The notes below the pieces were generated by a model. The model was not told where the DNA came from. It searched no databases and saw only the letters and a list, made by a program, of their open reading frames with translations. Below, in pieces: positions 8,816 through 17,144 of a stretch of 64,000 nucleotides of DNA. Source of the DNA: Tenacibaculum lutimaris (GTDB lineage Bacteria > Bacteroidota > Bacteroidia > Flavobacteriales > Flavobacteriaceae); assembly GCF_003610735.1 (NCBI RefSeq), contig NZ_RAQM01000008.1, positions 359,680-423,679 on the forward strand, given 5' to 3'. Within the stretch, counting starts at the first letter, position 1. Each line of letters starts with the position of its first letter. Both the position numbers and the translations under genes were made by a program.

Positions 8816-9793
8816 ATGATACAAGTAGGAATTATAGGTGGTGCAGGATATACAGCTGGCGAGTTAATAAGACTTTTACTACAGCATCCTGAAACTGCTA
8901 TCAATTTTGTGTATAGTACCTCTAATGCAGGTAATAAAATAGCAAATATACATCAGGATTTAGTGGGTAGCACTGAGCTAACATTTACAAATACAATCAA
9001 TGAGAACATAGATGTACTATTCTTATGCTTAGGACATGGAAACTCTAAAAAGTTTTTAGAAGCTCATACCTTTTCAGACCACACAAAGATTATTGATTTA
9101 GGGAATGATTTCAGATTAAAAGCTGATAACACTTTTCAAAGAAAAGAGTTTGTATACGGTTTACCTGAACTTCAAAAAACAGCGATACAAGGTGCTTCTT
9201 ACATAGCAAATCCAGGGTGTTTTGCTACCGCTATTCAATTAGGATTGCTTCCACTGGCAGGTGCTAATTTGTTACAAGATGATGTACACATCAATGCAGT
9301 TACAGGTGCAACGGGTGCGGGAACTTCATTATCAGCTACCACACATTTTACGTGGAGAGATAATAATTTCTCCTATTACAAACCTTTTATCCATCAACAT
9401 TTGGGAGAAATTAATCAGACGTTAGCTACGCTTCAATCTAGTTTTGATTCAGAAGTATTATTTCTTCCTAACAGAGGGGACTTTTCTAGAGGTATCTATG
9501 CTACGTTATACACACATTTTGAAGGAAGTTTAAAAGAGGCACAGCAACTGTATGCTGACTATTACAAGAATGCAGTTTTTACTCATCTTGCTGATAATGA
9601 CCTGCATTTAAAACAAGTGGTAAACACGAATAAATGTTTAATTCACTTACACAAACACGAAGATAAATTACTGATAACAAGCATCATTGACAACCTATTA
9701 AAAGGAGCTTCTGGACAAGCAGTTCAGAATATGAACTTACTATTTGGTTTTAAAGAAGATACGGGTTTACAGTTAAAGGCAACTTATTTCTAA
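8816..9793 (+). CDS. argC: N-acyl-gamma-glutamyl-phosphate reductase
   Basis: NADPH-dependent reduction of the acyl-glutamyl phosphate to the semialdehyde, third step of the pathway. 325 residues: nucleotide-binding GIIGGAGYTAGELIRLL at the N-terminus, catalytic cysteine in NPGCFATAIQLGL near residue 133, and LPNRGDFSRGIYATL in place of the more common histidine block. The catalytic domain is complete. Starts after a repeat-bearing gap behind argG and is followed by proC after 86 bases. Confidence 0.93.
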   Translation: MIQVGIIGGAGYTAGELIRLLLQHPETAINFVYSTSNAGNKIANIHQDLVGSTELTFTNTINENIDVLFLCLGHGNSKKFLEAHTFSDHTKIIDLGNDFRLKADNTFQRKEFVYGLPELQKTAIQGASYIANPGCFATAIQLGLLPLAGANLLQDDVHINAVTGATGAGTSLSATTHFTWRDNNFSYYKPFIHQHLGEINQTLATLQSSFDSEVLFLPNRGDFSRGIYATLYTHFEGSLKEAQQLYADYYKNAVFTHLADNDLHLKQVVNTNKCLIHLHKHEDKLLITSIIDNLLKGASGQAVQNMNLLFGFKEDTGLQLKATYF

Positions 9794-9879
9794 CCCTCAC
9801 AGAGGGATTAGATAAACCAAGATGAATGTCTTAATACAAGAAATGAATAATACAAAATATATAATCTAAACTTTCTCAA

Positions 9880-10677
9880 ATGAAAATAGCAATTATAGGA
9901 ACAGGTAACTTAGGAAAATCAATCGCTAAAGGATTGATACAAAACAATTCATTTTCTCAACTTTTCTTAACCAAGAGAAACATTGAAGAACTTAATGAAT
10001 TTAATGAGGTACCCAACGTTTTCATTAGTTCTAATAACAAGGAAGCAATCACAGCATCTGATGTATTAATTTTTGCTCTACAACCAACACATTTAGAAGC
10101 TCTTTTAAAAGAAACTGCTCCTCTGTTATCAGACAATCATATTGTAATTTCTACAGTTGCTGGTTTTTCCATTGAAAAAATGGAAACTCTCATTGGTTCA
10201 GATACTACTATTATCAGAGCCATGCCTAATACTGCTATTGCCGTTGGAAAATCGATGACTTGTCTTAGTGGTAATACTCAAGAGAAGGAAGATTTAGAAA
10301 TAGCTACAACTATTTTCAATCAACTAGGAACTTCTATGATTATTCCTGAAGATCAAATGCAAGCAGCCACCGTAATATGTGCTAGTGGAATTGCTTTTTG
10401 GATGCGCTTAATACGGGCAACTACACAAGCCGCTATTCAGTTGGGTTTCGATGCAAAAGAAGCACAAGAACTCGCTATGCATACTAGTGAAGGTGCTGCC
10501 AACCTACTCATAGCTACAGGAAATCATCCTGAAGAAGAAATTGATAAAGTTACCACTCCAAAAGGCTGTACCATTGAAGGTTTGAATGAAATGGAACACA
10601 AAGGATTAAGTGCAGCATTAATACAAGGAATGGTAGCCTCTTTTAATAAAATTAACACCATAAAAAAAACACCATAA
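9880..10677 (+). CDS. proC: Pyrroline-5-carboxylate reductase
   Basis: NAD(P)H-dependent reduction of pyrroline-5-carboxylate to proline. 265 residues: Rossmann motif IGTGNLGKSIAKGL at the N-terminus, RAMPNTAIAVGKSMT near 110, and the C-terminal signature TPKGCTIEGLNEMEHKGLSAAL. It sits between argC and argD and its last base overlaps the argD start, so it is made together with arginine enzymes. Proline and arginine both derive from glutamate semialdehyde, but only this proline gene is in the cluster; proA and proB are not in the window. Confidence 0.93.
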   Translation: MKIAIIGTGNLGKSIAKGLIQNNSFSQLFLTKRNIEELNEFNEVPNVFISSNNKEAITASDVLIFALQPTHLEALLKETAPLLSDNHIVISTVAGFSIEKMETLIGSDTTIIRAMPNTAIAVGKSMTCLSGNTQEKEDLEIATTIFNQLGTSMIIPEDQMQAATVICASGIAFWMRLIRATTQAAIQLGFDAKEAQELAMHTSEGAANLLIATGNHPEEEIDKVTTPKGCTIEGLNEMEHKGLSAALIQGMVASFNKINTIKKTP

Positions 10678-11804
10678 TGAGTTTATTTAACGTATATCCT
10701 CTATTTGATATCACCCCAGTAACCGCCAACGATGTATATGTATACGATGACAAAGGCGTAGAATATTTAGATTTATATGGCGGACATGCCGTAATTTCTA
10801 TCGGGCACTCACACCCTACCTATGTAAAAAACATTAGTGAGCAAGTAAGCAAACTAGGCTTTTATAGCAACGCGATTCAAAATCCGTTACAAGTTGAGTT
10901 AGCTTCACAACTAGAAAACATATCTGGCTGTAAAGATTATCAACTATTCTTATGCAATTCAGGAGCTGAAGCCAATGAAAATGCTTTAAAACTAGCTTCT
11001 TTTCATACAGGTAAGCAGAAAGTAATTGCTTTTAAGAATTCGTTTCACGGACGTACTTCTGCTGCAGTAGCAGCAACCGACAATCCTAAGATTGTGGCGC
11101 CTATCAATGCGCAGCAAGAAGTTATCTTTTTAGAATTTGAAGATTTAGTAGGTGTTGAAAAAGCTTTACAAGGCAACGATGTTTGTGCTATTATAATAGA
11201 AACCATTCAAGGTATTGGTGGATTGGACGAAGCATCAACTATTTTTTACCAAGGGTTAGAAAAACTATGCCAGCAATACAACACCTTACTTATTGCTGAT
11301 GAAATTCAGTGCGGATTTGGTAGAACGGGTGGTTTCTTTGCTTTTCAAAAACACGGCATTACTCCGCATATCATTTCCATGGCAAAAGGAATGGGGAATG
11401 GATTCCCTATTGGGGGAATCTTAATCCATCCAAGTATTGAGGCTTCTTACGGTTTACTAGGAACTACATTTGGCGGAAATCACTTAGCCTGTGCTGCTTC
11501 CTTAGCAGTTATTGAAACCATTAAAAAAGAGCATTTGATGGAAAATGCACAGCAAATTGCTGCGTATTTTATGGAACAAGCAGCTTCTATTCCGCAGATA
11601 AACACTGTAAAAGGAAGAGGTTTAATGTTAGGATTAGAATTCGATTTTCCTATTGCTGAATTAAGAAAGAATCTAATATTCAAACATCACATTTTCACAG
11701 GGAGCGCTAAGAATCCGAACTTATTAAGAATTCTTCCGCCACTAACCATTCAAAAGCAACATATCGATGTGTTTTTTGAAGCTTTAAAAAAGGAACTGTC
11801 ATGA
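10677..11804 (+). CDS. argD: Acyl-ornithine aminotransferase
   Basis: PLP-dependent class III aminotransferase turning N-acyl-glutamate semialdehyde into N-acyl-ornithine. 375 residues; SGAEANENALKLA near 95, FHGRTSAAVAATD near 125, the Asp of LIADEIQCGFGRTG near 205 and the PLP lysine in ISMAKGMGNGFPIGG near 235. Slightly shorter than the E. coli enzyme. Overlaps proC by one base and argF' by four (ATGA). Confidence 0.93.
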   Translation: MSLFNVYPLFDITPVTANDVYVYDDKGVEYLDLYGGHAVISIGHSHPTYVKNISEQVSKLGFYSNAIQNPLQVELASQLENISGCKDYQLFLCNSGAEANENALKLASFHTGKQKVIAFKNSFHGRTSAAVAATDNPKIVAPINAQQEVIFLEFEDLVGVEKALQGNDVCAIIIETIQGIGGLDEASTIFYQGLEKLCQQYNTLLIADEIQCGFGRTGGFFAFQKHGITPHIISMAKGMGNGFPIGGILIHPSIEASYGLLGTTFGGNHLACAASLAVIETIKKEHLMENAQQIAAYFMEQAASIPQINTVKGRGLMLGLEFDFPIAELRKNLIFKHHIFTGSAKNPNLLRILPPLTIQKQHIDVFFEALKKELS

Positions 11805-12748
11805 AAAAATACACCAGCCTAAACGACATTAAAAACCTTTCAGATACCGTTCAAAAGGCAATTCAATTAAAAGAAAACCCCTATCAGTTTACTGATTTAG
11901 GACAACATAAAACCTTAGTCTTGCTTTTTTTCAATGCTAGTTTACGTACAAGGTTAAGTACCGAAAAAGCGGCTAAAAACTTAGGTATGGAAGTAAGCGT
12001 GTTAAACATTACCAATGCTTGGAATATGGAGTTTGAAGATGGTACTGTGATGAATTTAAGTACTTCAGAGCATATTAAAGAAGCTGCCATGGTAATTTCT
12101 CAGTATGCAGATATGATTGCAGTAAGAGCTTTTCCGACGTTGAAAGACAAAGAAAAAGATACCTCTGAAATTGTACTCAACAGTTTTATAAAATACGCTA
12201 CGGTACCTGTTATCAATATGGAAAGCGCTACTGACCATCCACTGCAAGCCTTGGCAGATGCGATTACTATTACAGAAACTAAAAAAGTTGACAAACCTAA
12301 AGTTGTGTTGTCTTGGGCTCCACACCCGAAAGCATTACCACATTCGGTTGCCAATGCTTTTGTTCACTTGATGCACAACATGGATGTAGAATTTGTTATA
12401 ACGCATCCAAAAGGGTACGAGTTAGATTCTGAAATCACGAAACACTTTCCTGTTGAATATAATCAAGAAAAAGCTTTTGAAAATGCTGACTTTATTTATG
12501 CCAAAAACTGGAGTTCTTTTAATGATTATGGTAAAATTCTAAATGAAGACCCCAACTGGATGATTACCAAAGAAAAACTAGGCAATGCTAAATTCATGCA
12601 TTGTTTACCTATCAGAAGAAATGTAGTAGCAGAAGATGCTGTTTTAGATGGTGAAAATTCTCTTGTGATTGAACAAGCCAACAACAGAACCTTTGCTGCA
12701 CAGATAGTATTAAAAGAGATTTTAAAAACAATGAGCAAGGAGAATTAA
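11801..12748 (+). CDS. argF': N-acyl-ornithine carbamoyltransferase (ArgF' type)
   Basis: Transfers a carbamoyl group to N-acyl-ornithine rather than ornithine, as in Bacteroides (N-succinyl) and Xanthomonas (N-acetyl). 315 residues. Carbamoyl-phosphate motif FFNASLRTR at 43-51; WAPHPKALPHSVANAF and HCLPIRRNV are typical of the transcarbamylases that use acylated substrate. In the 80s loop the residue equivalent to Xanthomonas Glu92 / B. fragilis Pro90 is Ser89 (in STSEH). From family knowledge, replacing Glu92 with small residues shifts specificity to N-succinyl-ornithine, so a succinylated pathway is inferred. The alignment is by eye. Confidence 0.9.
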   Translation: MKKYTSLNDIKNLSDTVQKAIQLKENPYQFTDLGQHKTLVLLFFNASLRTRLSTEKAAKNLGMEVSVLNITNAWNMEFEDGTVMNLSTSEHIKEAAMVISQYADMIAVRAFPTLKDKEKDTSEIVLNSFIKYATVPVINMESATDHPLQALADAITITETKKVDKPKVVLSWAPHPKALPHSVANAFVHLMHNMDVEFVITHPKGYELDSEITKHFPVEYNQEKAFENADFIYAKNWSSFNDYGKILNEDPNWMITKEKLGNAKFMHCLPIRRNVVAEDAVLDGENSLVIEQANNRTFAAQIVLKEILKTMSKEN

Positions 12749-13096
12749 CAAGTAAAAACTGTCTGTATAAAGAAATAACGAGTGAAAAAGCGAAAGTGCT
12801 AAGCGTAGCTTTAAGCATGAAGCTTTGAAAGTGAGTGGTGCGTAGCAATTTCCTCTTTACAGACTTGATTTTTTGGTTCGTTTTTTATCAAGAAAAAATG
12901 AACAGATTATTAATATGAATAACAATAATTGAAAAGATGGTAAAAGGTAACCTTAATAAGATAACCACGTCGTTCATTTAGACTTCGCTCAATGACTTCC
13001 TCGTTATGACGTCATTGCGAGCCTTTCGACTGTCGCTCAAGACAAGCTCAAGCGTGGCAATCTTTTTATAAAAACCTATTACTAAAAACTTAAAAA
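12749..13096. other. 348-base non-coding spacer with hairpins between argF' and argB
   Basis: No gene seen. It holds an imperfect terminal inverted repeat (GTCTGTATAAAG near 12763 and CTTTACAGAC near 12857) around a region rich in AGC/GCT hairpins. CTTGAT...ATCAAG around a T-rich loop lies near 12865-12893, followed by the 53-bp repeat copy B at 13011-13063. It is likely an accumulation of small interspersed palindromes inside the operon rather than a promoter region. Confidence 0.6.
13011..13063 (-). repeat. 53-bp interspersed repeat, copy B (inverted)
   Basis: Reverse-complement copy of the unit at 8681-8733, the same 53-base length and over 90 percent identical by eye, with the differences in the GCCACGCTTGAGCTTG half. 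It lies 33 bases before argB within the same transcript as copy A, so the two copies could base-pair with each other in the operon mRNA. Confidence 0.8.
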
Positions 13097-13876
13097 ATGA
13101 AAAACATAAAGATTGTTAAAATAGGCGGAAACATCATTAATGATGAGAAAGCCCTACATAGCTTCTTAGCTGATTTCGCTCAGTTAAAAGGATCTAAAGT
13201 ATTGATACACGGTGGTGGAAAATTAGCTTCTGAATTGGCTAAAGAATTGAATATTCCTGTAACTATGATTGATGGCAGACGTGTAACCGATACGCAAACT
13301 TTAGATTTAATTACTATGGTATATGCAGGTAAAATCAACAAGCAAATTGTTGCGCAGTTACAAGCGTACAACGCCAACGCCATAGGTTTTACAGGAGCTG
13401 ATGGAAACACAATTATATCAACCAAACGTCCTGCTGAACCTATAGATTATGGATTTGCTGGCGACGTTATTACCGTGAATCCGCAAATACTAACGGTATT
13501 AATTAATAACGAAGTAACGCCTGTCTTTTGTGCGATTACGCACGATGCAAACGGACAATTACTCAATACCAATGCCGATACTATTGCTGCTGAATTGGCT
13601 ATAGGGTTATCTGCTGATTTTAATACAGAATTGTACTACTGTTTTGAAAAACCAGGAGTATTAAGTGATGTTTCTGATGATACTTCTGTTATTGAACAAA
13701 TCACGTTAGAAACCTATACTCAACTAAAAACTGACGGAATCATTTTTGAAGGAATGCTTCCTAAGTTAGACAATTGCTTTCATGCCCTAAAAAACAATGT
13801 TCAAAAAGTACACATAGGCAATACAGCTATGGTATTTAACTCAAAAAACAAACATACCTCATTACAACTATCATGA
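13097..13876 (+). CDS. argB: N-acyl-glutamate kinase
   Basis: Phosphorylates N-acyl-glutamate, second step of the arginine pathway. 259 residues of the amino-acid-kinase fold: KIGGNIINDE at the N-terminus, LIHGGGKLASELAKEL near 36-51, GRRVTDTQTLDLITMVYAGKINK near 60-82, NTNADTIAAELAIGL near 155. It lacks an N-terminal helix extension, so it resembles the arginine-insensitive short type (inference). Overlaps argE by four bases. Confidence 0.93.
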   Translation: MKNIKIVKIGGNIINDEKALHSFLADFAQLKGSKVLIHGGGKLASELAKELNIPVTMIDGRRVTDTQTLDLITMVYAGKINKQIVAQLQAYNANAIGFTGADGNTIISTKRPAEPIDYGFAGDVITVNPQILTVLINNEVTPVFCAITHDANGQLLNTNADTIAAELAIGLSADFNTELYYCFEKPGVLSDVSDDTSVIEQITLETYTQLKTDGIIFEGMLPKLDNCFHALKNNVQKVHIGNTAMVFNSKNKHTSLQLS

Positions 13877-14943
13877 TACAAAGACTCACTACAAAAGCTA
13901 TCAGCCTATTAAAAAACTTGATAGAAACTCCTTCTTTTTCTTCGGAAGAAGATGCTACTGCCCTACTATTAGAAAACTGGTTTCAAGAATTTAATATTCC
14001 ATATACCAGAACACAGAACAATGTATGGTCGGTAAACAAACATTTTGATGATAGCAAACCTACGCTGTTACTAAACTCTCACCACGATACCGTAAAACCT
14101 AATAACGGCTATACCAAAGATCCTTTTAAAGCGATTGTCGAAGATGGTAAACTCTACGGATTAGGAAGTAATGATGCAGGAGGCTGTTTGGTTTCATTAC
14201 TAGTAACCTATACCTATTTCTACCAAAAAGAAAACTTAGCGTATAATTTGGTATTTGCAGGAACTGCCGAAGAAGAAAGCAGCGGCCCTAACGGATTAAA
14301 CGGATTACTAAAAACCTTACCAAACATTGATGTAGCCATTGTGGGAGAACCTACCTTAATGCAATTAGCTATTGCCGAAAAAGGCTTGGTCGTTTTTGAT
14401 GCTGAGGTTGCAGGTACACCAAGTCATGCCGCACATCCGAACCACGATAATGCTATTTATAACACCATTGATGTATTACAGTGGTTTAAAGAAGTGTCGT
14501 TTGAAAAAACTTCTGAAACCTTGGGTGAGGTTAAGTTAACAGTTACACAAATCAATGCAGGGAAACAACACAACGCTGTTCCTTCCGAAGTAAAATTAGT
14601 GGTAGATGTTCGCGTAAACGATAAATACACCAATCAAGAAGTTAGCGATTATTTACAGCAAAACGCACCTTGTAACATACAACCAAGAAGTTTGAATTTA
14701 AATTCATCGTCAATACCAAAAGAGCATCCATTGGTACAAGCAGGGTTGGCTTTAGGAAGAAAAACCTATGGTTCTCCTACCCTATCTGACCAAGCAGTGT
14801 TGAGTTGTCCTTCATTAAAATTAGGACCTGGTGATAGTACTCGCTCACATACCGCTGATGAGTTTATTTATCTTCAAGAAATTGAGGAAGGGATTGAATT
14901 GTATATAGAATTATTGAATAAAGTTGTGAGATGTGAGTATTGA
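13873..14943 (+). CDS. argE: N-acyl-(citrulline/ornithine) deacylase, M20 family
   Basis: Zinc-dependent deacylase that removes the acyl group late in the pathway; with an ArgF' transcarbamylase the substrate is acyl-citrulline. 356 residues; metal motifs NSHHDTVKP near 72, GLGSNDAGG near 96, catalytic AEEESSGPNG near 138, EPTLMQ near 160, and a dimerisation domain from about 175 to 275. The last codons (RCEY then stop) lie in a long nested hairpin repeat (14935-14994), suggesting the repeat has replaced the original C-terminus. argH starts 76 bases later. Confidence 0.9.
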   Translation: MIQRLTTKAISLLKNLIETPSFSSEEDATALLLENWFQEFNIPYTRTQNNVWSVNKHFDDSKPTLLLNSHHDTVKPNNGYTKDPFKAIVEDGKLYGLGSNDAGGCLVSLLVTYTYFYQKENLAYNLVFAGTAEEESSGPNGLNGLLKTLPNIDVAIVGEPTLMQLAIAEKGLVVFDAEVAGTPSHAAHPNHDNAIYNTIDVLQWFKEVSFEKTSETLGEVKLTVTQINAGKQHNAVPSEVKLVVDVRVNDKYTNQEVSDYLQQNAPCNIQPRSLNLNSSSIPKEHPLVQAGLALGRKTYGSPTLSDQAVLSCPSLKLGPGDSTRSHTADEFIYLQEIEEGIELYIELLNKVVRCEY

Positions 14944-14994
14944 GAATTTTGTTAGTTATAGTGTTTAACACTCAATACTAACTTCTCAATACTC
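14935..14994. repeat. Nested triple hairpin overlapping the argE stop
   Basis: Outer stem GAGTATTGAGAA (14935-14946) with TTCTCAATACTC (14983-14994), 12 of 12 paired; middle stem GTTAGT (14951-14956) with ACTAAC (14977-14982); inner stem AGTGTT (14960-14965) with AACACT (14967-14972). The argE TGA stop at 14941-14943 is inside the outer arm. No T-tract follows, so it is not an obvious terminator. Confidence 0.8.
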
Positions 14995-15019
14995 AGTACT
15001 AATTAAAAAACATAAAAAC

Positions 15020-16297
15020 ATGAAACTTTGGGACAAAGGATTATCCATCGATAAAAAAATAGAACATTTCACTGTTGGAAACGATAGAGAAATAGACATA
15101 CACATTGCACCGTACGACTTGCAAGCATCATTAGCACATGCAAAAATGCTGGCTTCCATCGGTATTATTACTTCGGAAGAATTAGCACAAGTAACCACTG
15201 GTATACATACCTTAGAACAACAACTAACAGACGACACTTTTGTAATTGATGCTCAGTTTGAAGATGTACATTCTAAAATTGAGTTTGAATTAACCAACAT
15301 GTATGGTGAAGTTGGTAAAAAGATACACACAGCACGTTCCAGAAACGACCAAGTTTTAGTGGCTTTACAGTTGTATTATAAAGACAATTTACAGTTGATT
15401 TCTGATAAAACTAAAACACTTTTCAATACGCTATTGGAATTAGCAGAACAATACAAAACCAAGTTATTACCTGGGTACACCCACTTACAAGTGGCAATGC
15501 CTTCTTCATTCGGGTTATGGTTTTCTGCGTATGCTGAATTGCTAATTGACGATTTGTACATGGTGGATGCTGCACTAAAAACGGTAGATCAAAATCCGTT
15601 AGGTTCTGCGGCTGGTTATGGTAGTTCCTTCCCTATTGATAGAGAATTTACTACCAAAGAACTTGGATTTGAAACCTTAAAGTACAATGTGATTGCTGCA
15701 CAAATGAGCAGAGGAAAAAGTGAGCGTACGCTTACCATGGCATTAGGAAGTGTAAGTAACACCTTAGCTCGTTTTGCCATGGATATTTGTCTGTATATGA
15801 GTCAGAATTTTGACTTTATTTCTTTTCCTGATGAATTAACCACAGGTAGTAGCATTATGCCGCATAAAAAGAATCCTGATGTGTTTGAACTCATTAGAGG
15901 AAAGTGTAATAAGATTCAAGCGTTGTATACCGAAACCTTGTTAATCACTAACAATTTACCGAGTGGATATCATAGAGATTATCAGTTATTAAAAGAAAAT
16001 ATCATCAATGCTTTTGAGGAGCTAAAAGATGTGTTGGATATTTTTGATTATGCTATTCAGCAAGTTATTGTGAAGGATATTAACCTACAGGATGAAAAGT
16101 ATAAATACTTATTTACGGTAGATAACATGAATACTTTGGTTGAAAATGGAATGAGTTTTAGAGAGGCTTACCAAAAAATTGGTGGTGAAGTTAACAAGGG
16201 AACGTATACTCCTGATACTTCTAAAAAACATACGCATATAGGGAGTATTGATAATTTGTGTTTGGATAAAATACGTGAGAAGCTTAATTTATTTTAA
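15020..16297 (+). CDS. argH: Argininosuccinate lyase
   Basis: Splits argininosuccinate into arginine and fumarate, the last step. 425 residues; HTARSRNDQVLVALQLY near 95, and the fumarase-superfamily signature GSSIMPHKKNPDVFELIRG near 275 with the catalytic serine loop. Slightly shorter at the C-terminus than the E. coli protein. Last gene of the operon, closed by a strong bidirectional hairpin 9 bases after the stop. Confidence 0.95.
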   Translation: MKLWDKGLSIDKKIEHFTVGNDREIDIHIAPYDLQASLAHAKMLASIGIITSEELAQVTTGIHTLEQQLTDDTFVIDAQFEDVHSKIEFELTNMYGEVGKKIHTARSRNDQVLVALQLYYKDNLQLISDKTKTLFNTLLELAEQYKTKLLPGYTHLQVAMPSSFGLWFSAYAELLIDDLYMVDAALKTVDQNPLGSAAGYGSSFPIDREFTTKELGFETLKYNVIAAQMSRGKSERTLTMALGSVSNTLARFAMDICLYMSQNFDFISFPDELTTGSSIMPHKKNPDVFELIRGKCNKIQALYTETLLITNNLPSGYHRDYQLLKENIINAFEELKDVLDIFDYAIQQVIVKDINLQDEKYKYLFTVDNMNTLVENGMSFREAYQKIGGEVNKGTYTPDTSKKHTHIGSIDNLCLDKIREKLNLF

Positions 16298-16306
16298 CTC
16301 ATTTAT

Positions 16307-16335
16307 AAAAGCAAGATGGAAATCATCTTGCTTTT
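16307..16335. terminator. Bidirectional terminator between argH and the LytTR regulator
   Basis: Perfect 12-base-pair stem (AAAAGCAAGATG with CATCTTGCTTTT), 5-base loop. T tracts are available on both strands, so it can serve argH (plus) and the regulator gene (minus) that converge here. Confidence 0.85.
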
Positions 16336-16359
16336 CATTTTTGTTTGTATATGTAGTCT

Positions 16360-17142
16360 TTACACTCCTAACCACTTCGTAAACTCTGCTGTTTTATTTT
16401 GACTGGTTTTTAAAACTGTTTTACTGTTTTTTAGATTGATGGCTACTACATTTTTATTGTACCGGCTTATTCTTTCTATATAGTTTCTATTGAGTAGTTC
16501 GCCTCTATTAATTTTAAAAAACACGCTAGGATTTATTATTTCTTCTAATGCTTTTAAAGAAGATTGATTTAATACATGTTTTTTATTATTTATATCGTAT
16601 GCTGTTACAATTCCATAATCTGCTTGAAAATACATTACCTCTTCCATCTTTAAGAAGTAGGTATACTGAGAAGATTTAACAGCAATAAAATCTTGATAGC
16701 TTTTAGGTGTTTGAGCTGTTTGATTTGCTAAATAAGCATCTAATTTTTGCAAAACATTATGGTTACTTTCATCCTTCATTGAACTCTTTAAGTTTGAATA
16801 CTTATTTACTGCTTTTTCAAAACGTTCAAACGAATAAGGTTTTAATAAATACTCTATACCACTGGTTTCAAAAGCATGCATCCAAAACTGATTGTATGCT
16901 GTTATAAAAATAATTGGTACTTGAATTTGTAGCTTATTATAAGCATCAAAAACATTGCCGTCTCGTAATTCTATATCAGAAAAAATCAAGTCAATATCAG
17001 AAGTTGATTCAAAAAACTGAAGCACCTCTTCTACCGTTTCAAACTCATCTACCACAGTGATAGGTTCATGATAACTTTCTATATATTTTTTTAGTTTTTT
17101 TCTAGCTGGTAATTCGTCTTCAACAATAAGTGCTTTTATCAT
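16360..17142 (-). CDS. LytTR-family response regulator
   Basis: 260-residue two-component regulator. The receiver domain (residues 1-120) carries the acidic pair EDE near 9-11, the phospho-acceptor Asp in LIFSDIELRDG near 56 and the conserved Lys of YLLKPYSFERF near 105. The C-terminal LytTR DNA-binding domain (about 155-260) includes FFKINRGELLNRNYIERI. It starts 2 bases after the histidine kinase stop, so the two form a pair. The target genes are unknown; neighbours on either side give no clear link. Confidence 0.9.
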   Translation of the reverse strand: MIKALIVEDELPARKKLKKYIESYHEPITVVDEFETVEEVLQFFESTSDIDLIFSDIELRDGNVFDAYNKLQIQVPIIFITAYNQFWMHAFETSGIEYLLKPYSFERFEKAVNKYSNLKSSMKDESNHNVLQKLDAYLANQTAQTPKSYQDFIAVKSSQYTYFLKMEEVMYFQADYGIVTAYDINNKKHVLNQSSLKALEEIINPSVFFKINRGELLNRNYIERISRYNKNVVAINLKNSKTVLKTSQNKTAEFTKWLGV

Positions 17143-17144
17143 TT

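Noticed and set aside
12065..12848. Several minus-strand ORFs opposite argF'
   Set aside because: All are shadows of the argF' coding frame.
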